From NCBI GenBank assembly GCA_036898135.1, contig CM072511.1:157603153-157667152 (forward strand): DNA of 64,000 nt, given 5' to 3'. Both the position numbers and the translations under genes were made by a program. This document shows positions 33,673 through 47,409 of this stretch, in pieces. Numbering within the stretch: position 1 is the stretch's first letter; every line of letters begins with the position of its first letter. Under the pieces are notes generated by a model. The model ran no database searches. It was not told the DNA's origin and saw only the letters and a list, made by a program, of their open reading frames with translations. Source of the DNA: Oncomelania hupensis (lineage: Eukaryota > Mollusca > Gastropoda > Littorinimorpha > Pomatiopsidae).

Positions 33673-34059
33673 ATGAATGAAAGGGTCTTATCATTGTCGT
33701 CGTCGATACTGTCGTTGCCATCGTTGTTGATGAGCACTGCGACTTATATTTATGACTTTCATTAAGGAGTACAAAAGCAGGTATAGAAGGAGAAAAGAGA
33801 AAACGCATTTGATAAAAAACAACAAAACAAACAAAACCCAACTATATTGACTCCTTCTTAGTACAGGCGCTAGTACGGAATAGTGCAGTAGTACTGAATC
33901 ACTTCTTCCAACGAAGTTCAATAATATTAGGCTCTTTAGATGTGCGGACCTTCCCGCCATTCCCGTAAGGAAACTGGTACTCTGTGACCATTTTTCCAAT
34001 ATGTATTTGCAAACATACTCGTTTTTCAACCTTCTGTCTGTCTATCTCTCATCTTTTGT

Positions 34060-35080
<1,021 letters not shown>

Positions 35081-35221
35081 CAAGGAAGCAGAAGAAGAGG
35101 GAGACAGAAAAAGATAAGGGTTGCTGAGAACAGAGAAAGATGGAGTACGCTGGTTAAATGATCATCTGTTGTGCACCAACGACCTTCGAGTTACGGTGTA
35201 GGATAGGATAGGATAAGATAG
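35081..35221 (+). pseudogene. RTE LINE 3' end (copy 3), internally deleted
   Basis: CAAGGAAGCAGAAGAAGAGG then GCTGAGAACAGAGAAAGATG and the GGATAGGATAGGATA tail. The RWEDNIREW-encoding part is missing. Confidence 0.8.
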
Positions 35222-35494
35222 TCGTAATAGCAGATGGATCTCTCAGACTGCCGCAAAGTGAATTATTTATTTTACAGTGCATCACGTACTTTTGTAGGCT
35301 GGTTTTATCTTGCACAGTCAGGGTGAATGAAAGCATGACGGAAGAATTTGACCTATGAATTATTTTTCCTTATTAGCGAACTTCTTTTAATGAATGGACT
35401 CGTTGGGTGTGATGAGTCAAGAGCATTTCTAGAAAACCAGGTGCCCAGAGGAAATACAGTTCTCTGTCTGGGTGATTTTGACTGAGTACTAGAA

Positions 35495-37004
35495 GTGTGG
35501 ATGAACTTTAGTGGATAGGTGTAGTGGTGGATGGACTACAGTGGATAGGTGTAGTGGTGGATGGACTACAGTGGATAGGTGTAGTGGTGGATGGACTATA
35601 GTAGATAGGTGTAGTGGTGGATGGACTATAGTGGATAGGTGTAGTGGTGGATGGATTATAGTGGATAGGTGTAGTGGTGGATGGACTATAGTGGATAGGT
35701 GTAGTGGTGGATGGATTATAGTAGATAGGTGTAGTGGTGGATGGACTATAGTAGATAGGTGTAGTGGTGGATGGACTATAGTAGATAGGTGTAGTGGTGG
35801 ATGAACTATAGTAGATAGGTGTAGTGATGGATGGACTATAGTAGATAGGTGTAGTGGTGGATTGACTACAGTAGATAGGTGTAGTGGTGGATGGACTATA
35901 GTAGATATTTGTAGTGATGGATGGACTATAGTAGATAGATGTAGTGGTGGATGAACTATAGTAGATATGTGTAGTGATGGATGGACTATAGTAGATAGGT
36001 GTAGTGGTGGATTGACTACAGTAGATAGGTGTAGTGGTGGATGGACTATAGTAGATAGGTGTAGTGGTGGATGGACTATAGTAGATAGGTGTAGTGGTGA
36101 ATGGACTATAGTAGATAGGTGTAGTGGTGGATGGACTATAGTAGATAGATGTATTGGTGGATGAACTATAGTAGATATGTGTAGTGATGGATGGACTACA
36201 GTAGATAGGTGTAGTGGTGGATTGACTATAGTAGATAGGTGTAGTGGTGAATGGACTATAGTAGATAGGTGTAGTGGTGGGTGGACTATAGTAGATAGGT
36301 GTAGTGGTGGATGGACTACAGTAGATAGGTGTAGTGGTGGATGAACTATAGTAGATAGGTGTAGTGGTGGATGGACTATAGTAGATAGGTGTAGTGGTGG
36401 ATAGACTACAGTAGATAGGTGTAGTGGTGGATTGACTACAGTAGATAGGTGTAGTGGTGGATGAACTATAGTAGATAGGTGTAGTGGTGGATTGACTACA
36501 GTAGATAGGTGTAGTGGTGGATGAACTATAGTAGATAGGTGTAGTGGTGGATGGACTATAGTAGATAGGTGTAGTGGTGGATGGACTATAGTAGATAGGT
36601 GTAGTGGTGGATGGACTACAGTGGATAGGTGTAGTGGTGGATGGACTACAGTAGATAGGTGTAGTGGTGGATTGACTACAGTAGATAGGTGTAGTGGTGG
36701 ATGGACTATAGTAGATAGGTGTAGTGGTGGATGGACTATAGTAGATAGGTGTAGTGGTGGATGGACTATAGTAGATAGGTGTAGTGGTGGATGGACTATA
36801 GTAGATAGGTGTAGTGGTGGATGGACTATAGTAGATAGGTGTAGTGGTGGATTGACTACAGTAGATAGGTGTAGTGGTGGATGGACTATAGTAGATAGGT
36901 GTAGTGGTGGATGGACTATAGTAGATAGGTGTAGTGGTGGATGGACTACAGTGGATAGGTGTAGTGGTGGATGGACTACAGTAGATAGGTGTAGTGGTGG
37001 ATTG
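35495..37004. repeat. 30-bp minisatellite, about 50 units
   Basis: Unit GTAGTGGTGG-ATGGACTATA-GTAGATAGGT, repeated in perfect 30-bp register over 1.5 kb with only substitutions. Variants are linked (ATTGAC usually with TACA; ATGAAC with TATA), and a multi-unit pattern near 35930-36030 returns 210 bp later (36147-36240), that is 7 units. Because 30 is divisible by 3 and the minus strand lacks stops, two frames of about 500 aa stay open (10-aa periods PPLHLSTIVH and TTTPIYYSPS). They have no usual protein features. Confidence 0.97.
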
Positions 37005-37057
37005 ATGTCCAAAAAAGTGTGAACGATGTAGTTGTGTCATGTGAACATAATGTTAGT

Positions 37058-37205
37058 TGTGATGGATGTCGAAAAAAGTGTGCATTTGAAAAGGGATTGA
37101 TATCTATATATAACTAAAGAAAATGATTTTTTTTTTAGATTTAAAAAAAAAAGTATGCATTTGAAAACGGATTGATATCTATATGTAACTGTAAAGAAAA
37201 TGTGT
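37058..37205. repeat. ~75-bp direct duplication
   Basis: GTGCATTTGAAAAGGGATTG with TATCTATATATAACT (37081 on) is repeated from 37156 with a few changes. Confidence 0.75.
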
Positions 37206-37289
37206 TCGAAGATGGAATATTTATGTAGAACTATTCTGGGCTAAACAATTTTATATAGTTTGCTTTGTTCGTGAATTACTTTGCTGGTT

Positions 37290-39065
37290 AAATTACTTCC
37301 TATCTTATCATATCCTATCCCGTAACTCAAAAGTGGTTGGGGCACCACAGATGATCGTTTAACCAGCGTACTCCATCTTTCTCTGTTCTCAGCAAACCTT
37401 ATGGCTTCGTTTAGTGTCAAACCAGTCCATTCTAGAATGTTGTCCTCCTAACTCTTTTTCTGTCTCCATCTTCTTCTGCCTCCTTGCACCGTGCTTTACA
37501 TGATAGTTTTTGCAAGGCCTGATGCTCTGATGACGTGGACATACCATCGGAGTTTCAGTTTCTTCACCACTGTGAGCATGTCATCATGTTGTCCAATGGC
37601 TTGTGTTATGGTCTATCGGACTTCGTCGTTGGTGATGTGCTGGGTATAAGAAATGTCCAGAAGTCTTCTGTAGCCACTAATCTCCATGCTTTGTATTCTT
37701 CGTTGTAGATCTGTTGTGAGGGTCCATGTTTTGCAAGCGTATAGGAAGAAGGAGATGACAAGGGAGCGCAGCAGCCTTACCTTGGAATGTAGACTGATGG
37801 TCCTGTCTTTCCAAATGGGCTTCAACCTTGTCAAGGCAGCAGTTGTTTGTGCGATCCTGGAGAGGACTTCCTGTCGGGACCTATTGTCTGATATAATGGC
37901 TTCTAAATATTTGAAGCTATACACTGTATTGAGGGATTGGACTTTGATGTCCATGATTATGCCTTTGGTGTTGTTGGTCATCATTTTGGTCTTCTCTGCA
38001 CTTATTTCCATTCCAAATGCTCTGGAGGTAGTGTCAAGTCTCTGTACCAGCTGTTCATGTTCTTGTTCCTCTTCAACCAATCCATCAATGTCATCCGCCA
38101 AACGGAGGTTGGAGATTGATCTGTCCCCTTTGCTGACTCTGCCTTCGTGATCTGCAATGGGCATCTGACATGATGCGCTCTAGGAAGATGTTGAAGAGTG
38201 TTGGAGAGAGTAGGCATCCTTGATGCACACCGATTGTTGTTCTGAACCAGTTCCCGATGGCGCTGTCGTGGAGGACTGCACTGGTAGTCTTGGCATACAG
38301 GCTTTTGATGAGTTCAATAATTTTAGGGCTGATGTTGTACACTCTCATGGTTGCCCACAGAGCTGCATGCCAGACTGGGTTAAACACTTTCTTGAAGTTT
38401 ACAAACACATGATATAGATGATGTTGGTGCTGTAGGAATTTTTATTCTGAGGTTGAAAATCTGTTCAGTGGTACTTCGCCCTGCCCTGAATCCTGCTTGT
38501 TCTTCAGCTATGATTTGTTCAGCTTGGGGTTTCAACCTGTTGAGTATTATTTTCAGGTGGACCTTGCTGGGATGGCTGATGAGGCTGATGGTGCGGTAAT
38601 TTTCACGCTCCTGAAGGTCATCCTTTTTGGGAAGAGTGATGACAAGGACTGGGTCCGTGGTGTAGGCCACTCATCACTCTGCAGATCTTGTTACAGATAA
38701 TGGTGAGGGCGTCAATCATCGCTTCCCCTCCGGCTTGCAGCAATTCCGCGGGTATGTTGTCCATTCCCGCTGACTTCCCCTTCTTTAGTGATTGCACTGC
38801 TGCCTCAACTTCTTCTCTGAGAAATGGAAGGATTTCTTCCTCTTCTCTGTTCTGGGGACATGCTAGAAATGATAGGTCTCCGTTTGGTTTGTGGTTGTAA
38901 AGGTCAGAGCAATACTCTTTCCATCTATCCAAGATTTCTTGTTCTTCTGTAAGGCATATGCCAGACTTGCTTTGGATCGTGGAGACCTTCGGCTGTTTAA
39001 CACTTGTCAGCTGCTTCACAATCTGGTAGGCCTACTTGCTGTTGTTCTTGTTAGACTGTTCTCTA
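37290..39065 (-). pseudogene. RTE-clade LINE, longest copy (copy 4)
   Basis: In order on the minus strand: KSAGMDNIPAELLQAGGEAM (38618-39019), the FRTISLISHPSK-type block and EEQAGFRAGRSTTEQIFNLR (38380-38670), FVNFKKVFNPVWH with degraded catalytic context and GVHQGCLLSPTLFNIFLERI (38091-38408), RLADDIDGLVEEEQEHEQLV and RLDTTSRAFGMEISAEKTK through KTWTLTTDLQRRIQSME (37613-38164), then an untranslatable RWEDNIREW relative and a TATCC tail (37290-37322). At least four frame changes. The RT catalytic box reads LADD. Confidence 0.9.
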
Positions 39066-40013
39066 TTTCCTGGCATCCGTCCTGATTTGGCTCGAAAGAG
39101 TCCGCTGGACCTAAAGCAATAATTGTGTAATGTAATGCAATGTAGCTCCTTTACGTTGAAGTTAACGTCTTGAATTCTATTTATTCGTTATAAATATCAA
39201 AAAGAATAGTCGTGTTATTCTGAATTTATTGTGATACTTGTATGTTTATAAGTGTTGTGACATTTCTCTCTTGCTCATCTTGAGTGAACGATGAGGTAAG
39301 GAATATGTTTGTGTGCGTGTATGTGTTGAATTTAAATGTTTAAGAACTGTTAGCAAGCTCGTGTGAAGGTTGTATGAAACTTCTGGTAATAATGCGATAG
39401 TAGATGCCTAAAGAGTAAAGCACGCACAAAGGTTTATTACACAGACACACGGCGTGCCGGATTTGTGACTGATCCTAATGAAGAACGGGATCCAGTGGAG
39501 GCGCGAGGACTATCTGCGGAAGCCGACGGGAAAATTTATGGCTGACAAAATGCGAAGGGCGCTGTTTGCTGAATCGTTAGTCGGTGAAGCACTCGGCTGT
39601 GTACCTTAGGCTGATTTACGCCTTCGCGCCGATAACGGCCTGACGGTTAAAAGATTGAGTCGAGTGTTAGCTTTTTATTTATTAGCATTTCAAACGTGTA
39701 GAGAAAGTCGGAGAACCAGAAAACGCCGAAAGCCTGTTCATTCTCCTTCTCCCTGTCTCCATCTCCCCGTCTGTCTCTCTCTGTCTCTCTGTCTGTCTCT
39801 GTCTCTCATATTACATTAATATTAAAATCCAACTGTATATTGGATCAGTGCATGTAAATATAAGATAAACATTTGTTCGCTAGTTTCTTTATAATCAGTG
39901 TTGACGTATTTGTGATTAATTGTACTTGGCAATAATGTCAGTTACAGCCCGTGTGGAGGTGCCGGGGGTTCTGTCAGTGGTTGTAGAGGGGACAAAATAA
40001 TGCATAAAATCGC
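39066..40013. other. Repeat D 3' tail, then unassigned
   Basis: CGTCCTGATTTGGCTCGAAA and GTCCGCTGGACCTAAAGCAA with a TGTAATGTAATGCAATG tail lie at 39078-39142. The rest shows no feature. Confidence 0.55.
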
Positions 40014-40020
40014 AAAGCTA

Positions 40021-40329
40021 AAAAAAGGTTAAAAAAAAAGGTAACGGTGGTTCCATAGCCTTGTGGCCGTAGGGGAGCGTGATGTTGAAGATCACACTTA
40101 TCTTGGGCCAGCGTAATGAGGATGATGCCCATCTCTCTCTCTCTCTCGCTGCTTTAACTTCCCCACCCTTAAGAGAGTAGGTACTCATTCACAGTTGAGT
40201 CAACTGGGGGCGTTGTTATTTGTCGCTTCACGGTTTGCGGTCACCCATCCAAGTGCTAACCGCACTGGACGGTGCTTAACTTGCGACACAGTAGCGAGTG
40301 CTCCAACCACTGCGCTATCCGACACCCCT
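40021..40329 (-). mobile_element. Composite SINE with tRNA-like and 5S-like head
   Basis: The minus strand begins GGGGTGTCGGATAGCGCAGT (tRNA A-box-like), then reads AAGTTAAGCACCGTCCAGTG and CGGTTAGCACTTGGATGGG with TGACCGC, a near match to the box A to box C region of 5S rRNA genes. The 3' end is CTACGGCCACAAGGCTATGG with an A/ACCTTT-rich tail, also found as the fragment at 9501-9560. TSD AAAGCTA (40014-40020 and 40330-40336). Internal CT interruption near 40131-40149. Confidence 0.85.
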
Positions 40330-40390
40330 AAAGCTAATCAGTACTAAAATTATTTTTTTCCAGCGATTAGACGTATAGATTATACTTTCA

Positions 40391-40535
40391 ACTCTTAACC
40401 TACACACACACAAACGCACGCACGCACCCACACACACGCAAGCACCCACACACACGCAAGCACCCACGCACACCCACACACACAAACACACTCACACACA
40501 CACACACACACACACACACAACACACACACACACC
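40391..40535. repeat. (CA)n, imperfect
   Basis: CA with CG and CC interruptions. Confidence 0.9.
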
Positions 40536-41669
40536 AGTGGAAGCAATTTGTTATTACAGTTGAGCGGTAAAGCGTACACAGTTGTATGTTGATGTTGACG
40601 AATTAAAAGTTAGCAGTAAGAAGTAAATCAAACTTTTACATTAGATACTTAGGCCGTGAAGACGCAGGAACAAAGTAGAACTTGATAAAAACAATAGGAA
40701 CAAAGTCCACAGTCCAGAGTTTTGTGTGGTTAGATCACCGCACGTCGGGCCCATATCTAGTGTTCCTGCAAGTGTTTCCAATTCATGCGCCAACGTAGAT
40801 ACGAAACTCACGGCCCCCGAGATACAGAAATGAGATGGATAAGGCTGAAGTTCAAAAGTCCTGAATGTTGTATCACTGGGTCCTCTGTGGGCCCCTGAGG
40901 TCACTCGCTGCACCTGCTGGCAGGGTGCAGGTACCCCGGGTATAACTCCACCCTGTTCCTTTTAGCGTGTATAATAAGGCCAGTGGCGGCGACAATGAGA
41001 AAATACCCCCGACTGTTGTCTACAGAGAGGCTTATAGGGATCGCAGTGTAAGGAACACTCCCAACCCCTTATGTCTTCTAACATTTTAATTTTTAATCTC
41101 CCCTCTTTTTTTTGTAAAGACTGTTTTTTTAACCGACACTCTGCCCTGATAATAATGTAACCCAAACGAACTATTGAACTTCTTTCCATTATGTTACGTT
41201 CGAACGCGAACGCGCGTGTGTATGTATGTATGTGTGTGTGTGGTTTGTGTGTGTGTGTGTGTGTGGTGTTGCGTGTGCGTGCGTCCGTGCTCTTGCGTGC
41301 GCTCCGTCCCGTTTCCTAAATTGAGACTACTGACTTGTGTGCTTAGGAGGATGATGAGTGACATTTGGACGGGAGATAATCCTGTGAAAGTTTCACGCTA
41401 CTGTAGCGAGCGCCACTGTGGGAGAGAGAGGAAGTGAGAGAGAAATGAATGGAAGGGGAGGGGGGGAACATAACAGCAGATACGTTGACCAATATCGAGC
41501 TACATTTGGAGGGGATATTATTCTGTCTGACACTACTGTAGAGTACGCCACGGTGGGGGATAAGCAAGACGCTAGCTGAGATCATCTAAAAACTTACAAT
41601 ACAACCAAAACGCTGTAGCCAGTACACGTAGCCACTAACAAACAAATGATGTCGACGAATCATCCCTGA
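40536..41669. other. Unassigned, with GT run
   Basis: (GT)n at about 41216-41280. No gene seen. Confidence 0.5.
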
Positions 41670-42440
41670 ACCACTCATACAGACACTTTCTTTTATCTCA
41701 ACAAACATCATCCTAATTATCCACTCAGTCAAGGCTGAATAGACACTCGCAGAATAGACACTCGTGATGTATTTTCTGCTGCGCAGACAATTCCAGCCTT
41801 TCTGTTCTTGGGTCTGCAGAGATACTCAGGGTAGTTTCAGTGAGTAATACCCAAGGTAGATCCAGACACGCTTTGTCCTAGCAGGGACCTAGCAATGGAG
41901 AAATTGGGCTAATGCACTTTCTTTAATGCATCTCCACAACTATCACCGCAATTCTCCACTCAGTCAAGACTAAACAGACACTCGCCATGTCTTTACCGGA
42001 ATGGCCCCTCAACACACAGACTTCAGTGTAGGCCTGCGCAGCGGACTGATACATTCAAGCAGTTTTCTTACTTTATCCCATCAACCATCATAGGACTGGT
42101 GGGTCAAGACCAAGCACGCGCCAGGTACGAAAAGATGGCACGAAATGGGCCATTGAACTTTCTTAATTCGCTCCATCAACCACCCATCAACAAACTCGGA
42201 CAGCAGAGACCAAACAGGACATAATTTATAGCCATGCATTTATGAGCTAGAACATGGACTAATGGCTATGCAGTTTCTTGAATTTATTCTATCAGCCATC
42301 GTAAGGTCGGCTTGGTTCAAACTAGCATCTCCCACGCTGGCAATGATAATAATAAACTAGAACATGCTCTTTTCCAAAGTCGCCCTCACCAAGACGAGTT
42401 AACCAGTCAAGACTACAAAGCCCCCGTACACAGCGGGGCA
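41670..42440. repeat. Degenerate tandem repeats, roughly 100-230 bp spacing
   Basis: Motifs of the type CTTTCTTxAATxxATC...ATCAACCATC and CACTCAGTCAAGACTAAACA recur near 41686, 41915, 42060, 42155 and 42262. Too diverged to define a unit by eye. Confidence 0.5.
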
Positions 42441-42505
42441 GCTACTGTTAATCAGAATAAAGTCAGCTCCCTTGATTCCTAATAGGTCGTTCTCATCCTT
42501 CTTCT

Positions 42506-42513
42506 TATAATAA

Positions 42514-42600
<87 letters not shown>

Positions 42601-42977
42601 AGGATGCTATATACGCGCCTTTCCCCAAATCAATCAGGCTCAAAGCGCGGCGATCTATACCAACATACACGCTCACCTGTCTCATCCACCCTCACACACA
42701 CCAAATACACATCCATCACTCAAACAGGTGGTGTAAAGGCAGGGAGATCGCTATTAGAAGACGGAAAGAAAATCGAATTTTTATTTTTGAAATTTTTATA
42801 TTGACTGCATCCTGTACCATTATTGAAGGGAGGGAGGAAACCGGAGTGCCCGGAGAAAACCCACGGTGACCTCAATAGTCTCGTACCTAAGTCACATACG
42901 TTCGCCACTTGCGGGAATCGAACCCGCGACCTTCGGCATAGGAAACCGGGGACTTATCCACTGCGCCACGAGGCCAT
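42506..42977 (-). mobile_element. tRNA-Arg-like SINE, copy 2, with (ATT)n tail
   Basis: Best-preserved copy. The minus strand head is GGCCTCGTGGCGCAGTGGAT, the B box GCGGGTTCGATTCCCGC, body AATAGCGATCTCCCTGCC, and 3' end AAAGGCGCGTATATAGCATC, followed directly by about 90 bp of ATT (plus-strand AAT at 42506-42598). B-box and A-box regions still match tRNA consensus well. Confidence 0.9.
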
Positions 42978-44480
42978 CTTCTTCTTCTTCTTCTCCTCCT
43001 TCTCCTTCTTGGTCTGTTTTGTTCTTTTTTTTCGTTGTTTTCCCACCGTTAAGCAGACTCCTTCACATAATAACCAGTCCCAACAAAGATAGTAACCGGA
43101 CTCGACGATGCTTAACCTGGAAAAAGTCATGATCAATACGCTATCGCCACCTCACAAAGGTTGTGTCAAGCAAATGTAATTTAAAAACACAGCAAAATAT
43201 GGTAGAAGACGAAGCAGAAGGAGAAGAAGAAGAAGAAGAAGAAGAAGAAGAAGAAGCCAGGATTATTGAACTGGGAGAGAAGAAGAAACGACCATTATAC
43301 ACGTCATTTTGCGTCAGGGACGGTGTTGGGTTCGAGCCTGACTTTTCTGTGGTTTCTGTCAGTAGTTCTTTGAGTCTGACATCCTCCTTTTATAATAGGT
43401 ATTCACTTTTCGTTGACAGCAATCACTTTCCACATTTTATCAAAAGGAAGATGGGAATTGTCTCCCTTGAGGAAGGTGTGTATCTACAAAGTCCGCATTG
43501 CACCAATTCTTGTTTCTGCGCCAGACCAAATGGTCTGGTAAATATGTATGATGAGGGCTTTTTAGCCCAATTTTATTGTCCTTAACGCTCATGCAATAGG
43601 ACGTTAAGCATCGTTTTTCGTTCGTTCTTGTTTCTGCGCTGCACTGGGGCGTTGAAGGTAAAAGACGGGCTGAATAACGTGCTCTTTATCTGTAATAATC
43701 ATACAGCGTAACTGAGACTGAACGAGGCTTTCTCCCTCTCTCACAATAAATAGAAGGCCTTGTCTAGTCTCATCCACTGTATGGAGCGCTGTATGGCCTG
43801 CAACATCGCCTTGCAGCTCCAGGTCCACAGAGGCGGGAATCTTCTACAGATCTGAAGATGCCTCACCATAAATTAGCCAGTTTTCTCACTTAATTTATAT
43901 CAGACCTACTTCCTCAGACCCTCCCAGTCTAGTCGCCTTCATCTGAGAGCCAAATTGAAATATTAAGCGATGTAGCAGTTACTACCGCACTCTTATGTAC
44001 ACATCGCAAGAGATTGTTTAATCAAAATATGCGGGAATTAAAAGAAATTAAAATAAAAAATCCACGAGTGAAACAGTTGTTGTTGTTGTTTTTGGAAAAC
44101 TCCCCAACTTTAAAGTTCTTTCATAAAATAATTTCCGGATGACTAGAAGCCCTTGTAAAAAGATATTTCATGATATTTCATTGTTCTTATATAGCGCGCT
44201 TTTTAGCCCAAGAGCTGCTCAAGACGCTGGCGGAGACAGGATCTAAGTCGAGCCGCCCCAGGCTCCCATTTGTGAGCATAGAGCGTCTCAACCAGTATCT
44301 CTTCCTCTGCCCCGCTCTCCCTCCACGCTTACCTGCAAGGGGAAAAAAGAAGATTTATACCTGTAAACGGTCAGAGCAAGGGGTCATTGCTGTCGAACCT
44401 TGCAGTATGATTGACCAGGCTTGATGGCCTCTCCTTTGGCTTTTCTTGCTTATGATCTGCACAACAGTAGCTCATCATGG
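42978..44480. other. Unassigned; (GAA)n and GAGCAGCTC module
   Basis: (CTT)n at about 42977-43010, (GAA)n at 43218-43256, and a reverse-orientation GAGCAGCTC module at 44185-44235 with TATATAGCGCGC. A 140-aa frame at 43163-43585 has no recognisable features. Confidence 0.5.
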
Positions 44481-44488
44481 GAGTGGTA

Positions 44489-44672
<184 letters not shown>

Positions 44673-44883
44673 AGTTTCCATCTTTGATTGCTGAATGTGC
44701 CCAGATACTTATTATGACTCGCAGACTGTTTCGTTTAGGAAACTCGTGTAGTCTTTTCTTCTCAAAAAGCCTGGCGACTGATGCTATCAAAATCAATATT
44801 TTGCCTTCAATTATATATCTGAATACATAATACAGAATCCGTTATTGCCCCCATAAATATTTACTGAGGACAAGGAATTTATT

Positions 44884-44972
44884 TGCTGAGGACAGGGAAA
44901 GATGGAGTACGCTGGTTAAACGATCATCTGTGGAGCCCCTACGACCTCCGAGTTATGGGATAGAATAGGAAA
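44884..44972 (+). pseudogene. RTE LINE 3' end (copy 5)
   Basis: GCTGAGGACAGGGAAAGATG, GAGTACGCTGGTTAAACGAT, then GGGATAGAATAGGAA. Confidence 0.8.
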
Positions 44973-45283
44973 TATCTACAAGGAGTGTCCGTCAAGATAA
45001 ACCTTAGAATGGACAACATGGTCGCAAGCTGATACAGTGTGAAATTGGCAGACACTATACTGTATGTTGTAGGGAAACTCCGGCCGACTACGGTCGGTAT
45101 AACAGAACTAGGCTATAATACCGAACTACGCGTTTAGCTTTGGTTCGTGCACAGTATTCCGTAATACCCTGAGGTGGCGACTACTGCCAATTCCAGTGCA
45201 GTTGACTGACCACCTCTCCCTTAGCCCTGCCGTCGTCATCATTATGTAAGCCCCTAAGTTCTCATCACTCGAGCCAAGTCAAG

Positions 45284-45339
<56 letters not shown>

Positions 45340-45639
45340 GTGTGGTTTGTGGAGTGGGGGGAGGGGATGGGGAGGAGACGAAAATGTGGCCAATAAGACA
45401 TGGGAAAAGAATAGGGAAATGTACATGGGAGATATGTTGTAGGGCTTGTTGGGGGCTGGTGTTTAAGCCACATGTGCGAAGTAAGAGTCTAACACGAAGA
45501 AGATGCAGGATTAGAAAGTCAAATAATTGCGGTGACAAAAAAATATAATATTATATGACATAGTGGTTGAAAAGTAACTCCCTATTGGCCATTGCTGACA
45601 ACTTGTGGAAATGGTGCTGCCTTTTGTTGGAACGAAACG
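44973..45639. other. Unassigned, with GT microsatellite
   Basis: (GT)n at 45283-45343. Confidence 0.6.
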
Positions 45640-45699
45640 TACTGTGATATCTGCAGTGGTGGAATGTAACTGATGTCCTCTGATTTCATCCCATGGTGA

Positions 45700-45785
45700 C
45701 GAGAGTGGCCTACAATAGCGTAGCGTTTAGAACTCAAGGCCGCGGGCCAAGGTCAAGATTTGCTACGTCACGAAAATTAGCCACG
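45700..45785 (+). mobile_element. tRNA-like SINE head fragment
   Basis: TAGCGTAGCGTTTAGAACTC (A-box-like), then AAGGCCGCGGGCCAAGGTCA. A near-identical block lies inverted at 55155-55235. Confidence 0.55.
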
Positions 45786-46032
45786 TGGCCACATAGACAC
45801 AAACACGCGGAATAATGGCGACGTTTGAAAGATTTCCTGTGGTTGTCTTGAGCGTGGCATTACTTTTTTAACACATCACTGTCATCAGGCTACATGAAAA
45901 CACACAGTATTTATTCACAAGTGTTAAGGCAATACTGAACATTTGCCCAAGTTGGCCTATTATGACTGAAAGTGAAATCTGGAAGTAGAAATCCCAAATC
46001 AAATTAAAAAAATCCCAGGGTATACATACCAA

Positions 46033-46036
<4 letters not shown>

Positions 46037-46128
<92 letters not shown>

Positions 46129-46151
46129 CAGAGAGAGAGACAGAGAGAGAG
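46037..46151. repeat. (GA)n microsatellite
   Basis: Pure, then with CAGA interruptions. Confidence 0.95.
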
Positions 46152-46470
46152 AATCTGAATCCAAAAAGCACCTAACAAGAACGCTGCAGTTGCAAGAATT
46201 TTATAATATCATCATACAGCTAGGCCTATATTGTGCAGACAGTAGGCCTATGGAGTTATGTTACTTTCATAATTTACTGCAAACTTTGCGAGATGCAACT
46301 TAGTTTATCACATGAGAAACAAAAGTATCGAACAATGAAATAACCTTGTTCGTTTCTTACCTGATCGGGAGTGTAGAGGGATGGGAAAGACGATATGGCC
46401 CGATTCAGTGATTGATTTATTGTTTATCGCCTGGTTGATTTGATGATTAATTGATATTCTTAATTACCCT
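46152..46470. other. Left flank of the LTR element
   Basis: Unassigned; ends in the target site ATTAC (46471-46475). Confidence 0.6.
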
Positions 46471-46475
46471 ATTAC

Positions 46476-47395
46476 TGTAAAGAATTAAAGAAGTAAATAT
46501 AGAAAGAGATAAACAAACACTAGATAAAGAAAACAATACACTATAAAGTTATCAGACAAGAAAGACAACACCCCTCGTACTCTCGCGCAACGTTCATTTT
46601 ACATACCCGAGTCCAGTCCAATTAACATTTATACACTTTTACTTAGGAAATAAACAAAGTCCGTAAATCCGTTCAGGTTCAATATTAGTTCAGAATCAAT
46701 ATTCACCCAGTTAACCAACAATAATCCCCCCCACAAACTATATAACCACACAAATACACGTACAACGAACAGGACAGACAAGTGGGTCACGTGACAAAGT
46801 ACTTAGCTATCGTTCTTGTAGCTCTGATCTCCTGTGCTCTCTCAAATCGTCAATCCACTCCTCTGTCCTCTCCTTCTCTCAATCTGCACCGCCGCCTTCT
46901 GACTCTCTAGCTGTCTTGTCTCATCTTCTTCTTTCACCTTCATCTATTTCTCTTCTCAACTGTCGTTTTCTTAGTCTGCTTTTCCTCTACCTTACTCAAT
47001 ATCTCATAACTCCATTCCTTCTCAACACCTCACAGCTCCATTTCTCCTCAGCTGTACTATCAAGACGTAGCTCCTTTTCAGCTACACACAACTGCAGACG
47101 CACGACCACCTCCTTCGACAGCTATAGTCAGTCTCTAATTCATTATAATTATTTCTTTCAAGAACTACTGTGTGAGCACAACATACGTCACGCGACCACA
47201 CAGACCCACTACGTACATACAGACACACAAACATAGAACATAGAACAGCACGAGCAACACGAAAACCCATTATCCATTTGTACTCTAAGCTTAATAATAA
47301 TTATTAATGACGCTTATTTATAACATTGGTTAGTGTTTTTCATCCAGAATACAAAGACAACATATTCAGATAATATAGAACTTCTTTCCGTGACA
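46476..47395 (-). repeat. 3' LTR of element 1 (920 bp)
   Basis: Starts TGTCACGG and ends CTTTACA on the minus strand (TG..CA). Against the other LTR I see one substitution (near 46972) and a 7-versus-9 C-run. A CCAAT box and TATAAATA (minus strand, 47315-47323) lie about 75 bp into U3. Confidence 0.97.
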
Positions 47396-47409
47396 ATACC
47401 CCCCGCCTA
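47396..47409 (-). promoter_or_regulatory. Polypurine tract of element 1
   Basis: AGGCGGGGGGTAT directly upstream of the 3' LTR on the coding strand; plus-strand primer site. Confidence 0.75.

Noticed and set aside
35495..37004. CRISPR array (30-bp repeats)
   Set aside because: No spacers: units are contiguous. The context is an animal genome.
35489..37040. Two overlapping ~500-aa minus-strand ORFs as repeat-protein genes
   Set aside because: Both follow from a stop-free 30-bp period divisible by 3; no start context, signal peptide or non-repeat domain.
40210..40300. 5S rRNA gene
   Set aside because: Only the internal control region is similar; the 5' part is tRNA-like and it is flanked by a TSD.
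43163..43585. 140-aa host gene
   Set aside because: Begins in a GAA repeat; no recognisable domain or splice context.
46916..47270. Paired ORFs (also at 54151-54505) as a duplicated gene
   Set aside because: They are identical positions of the two LTRs.
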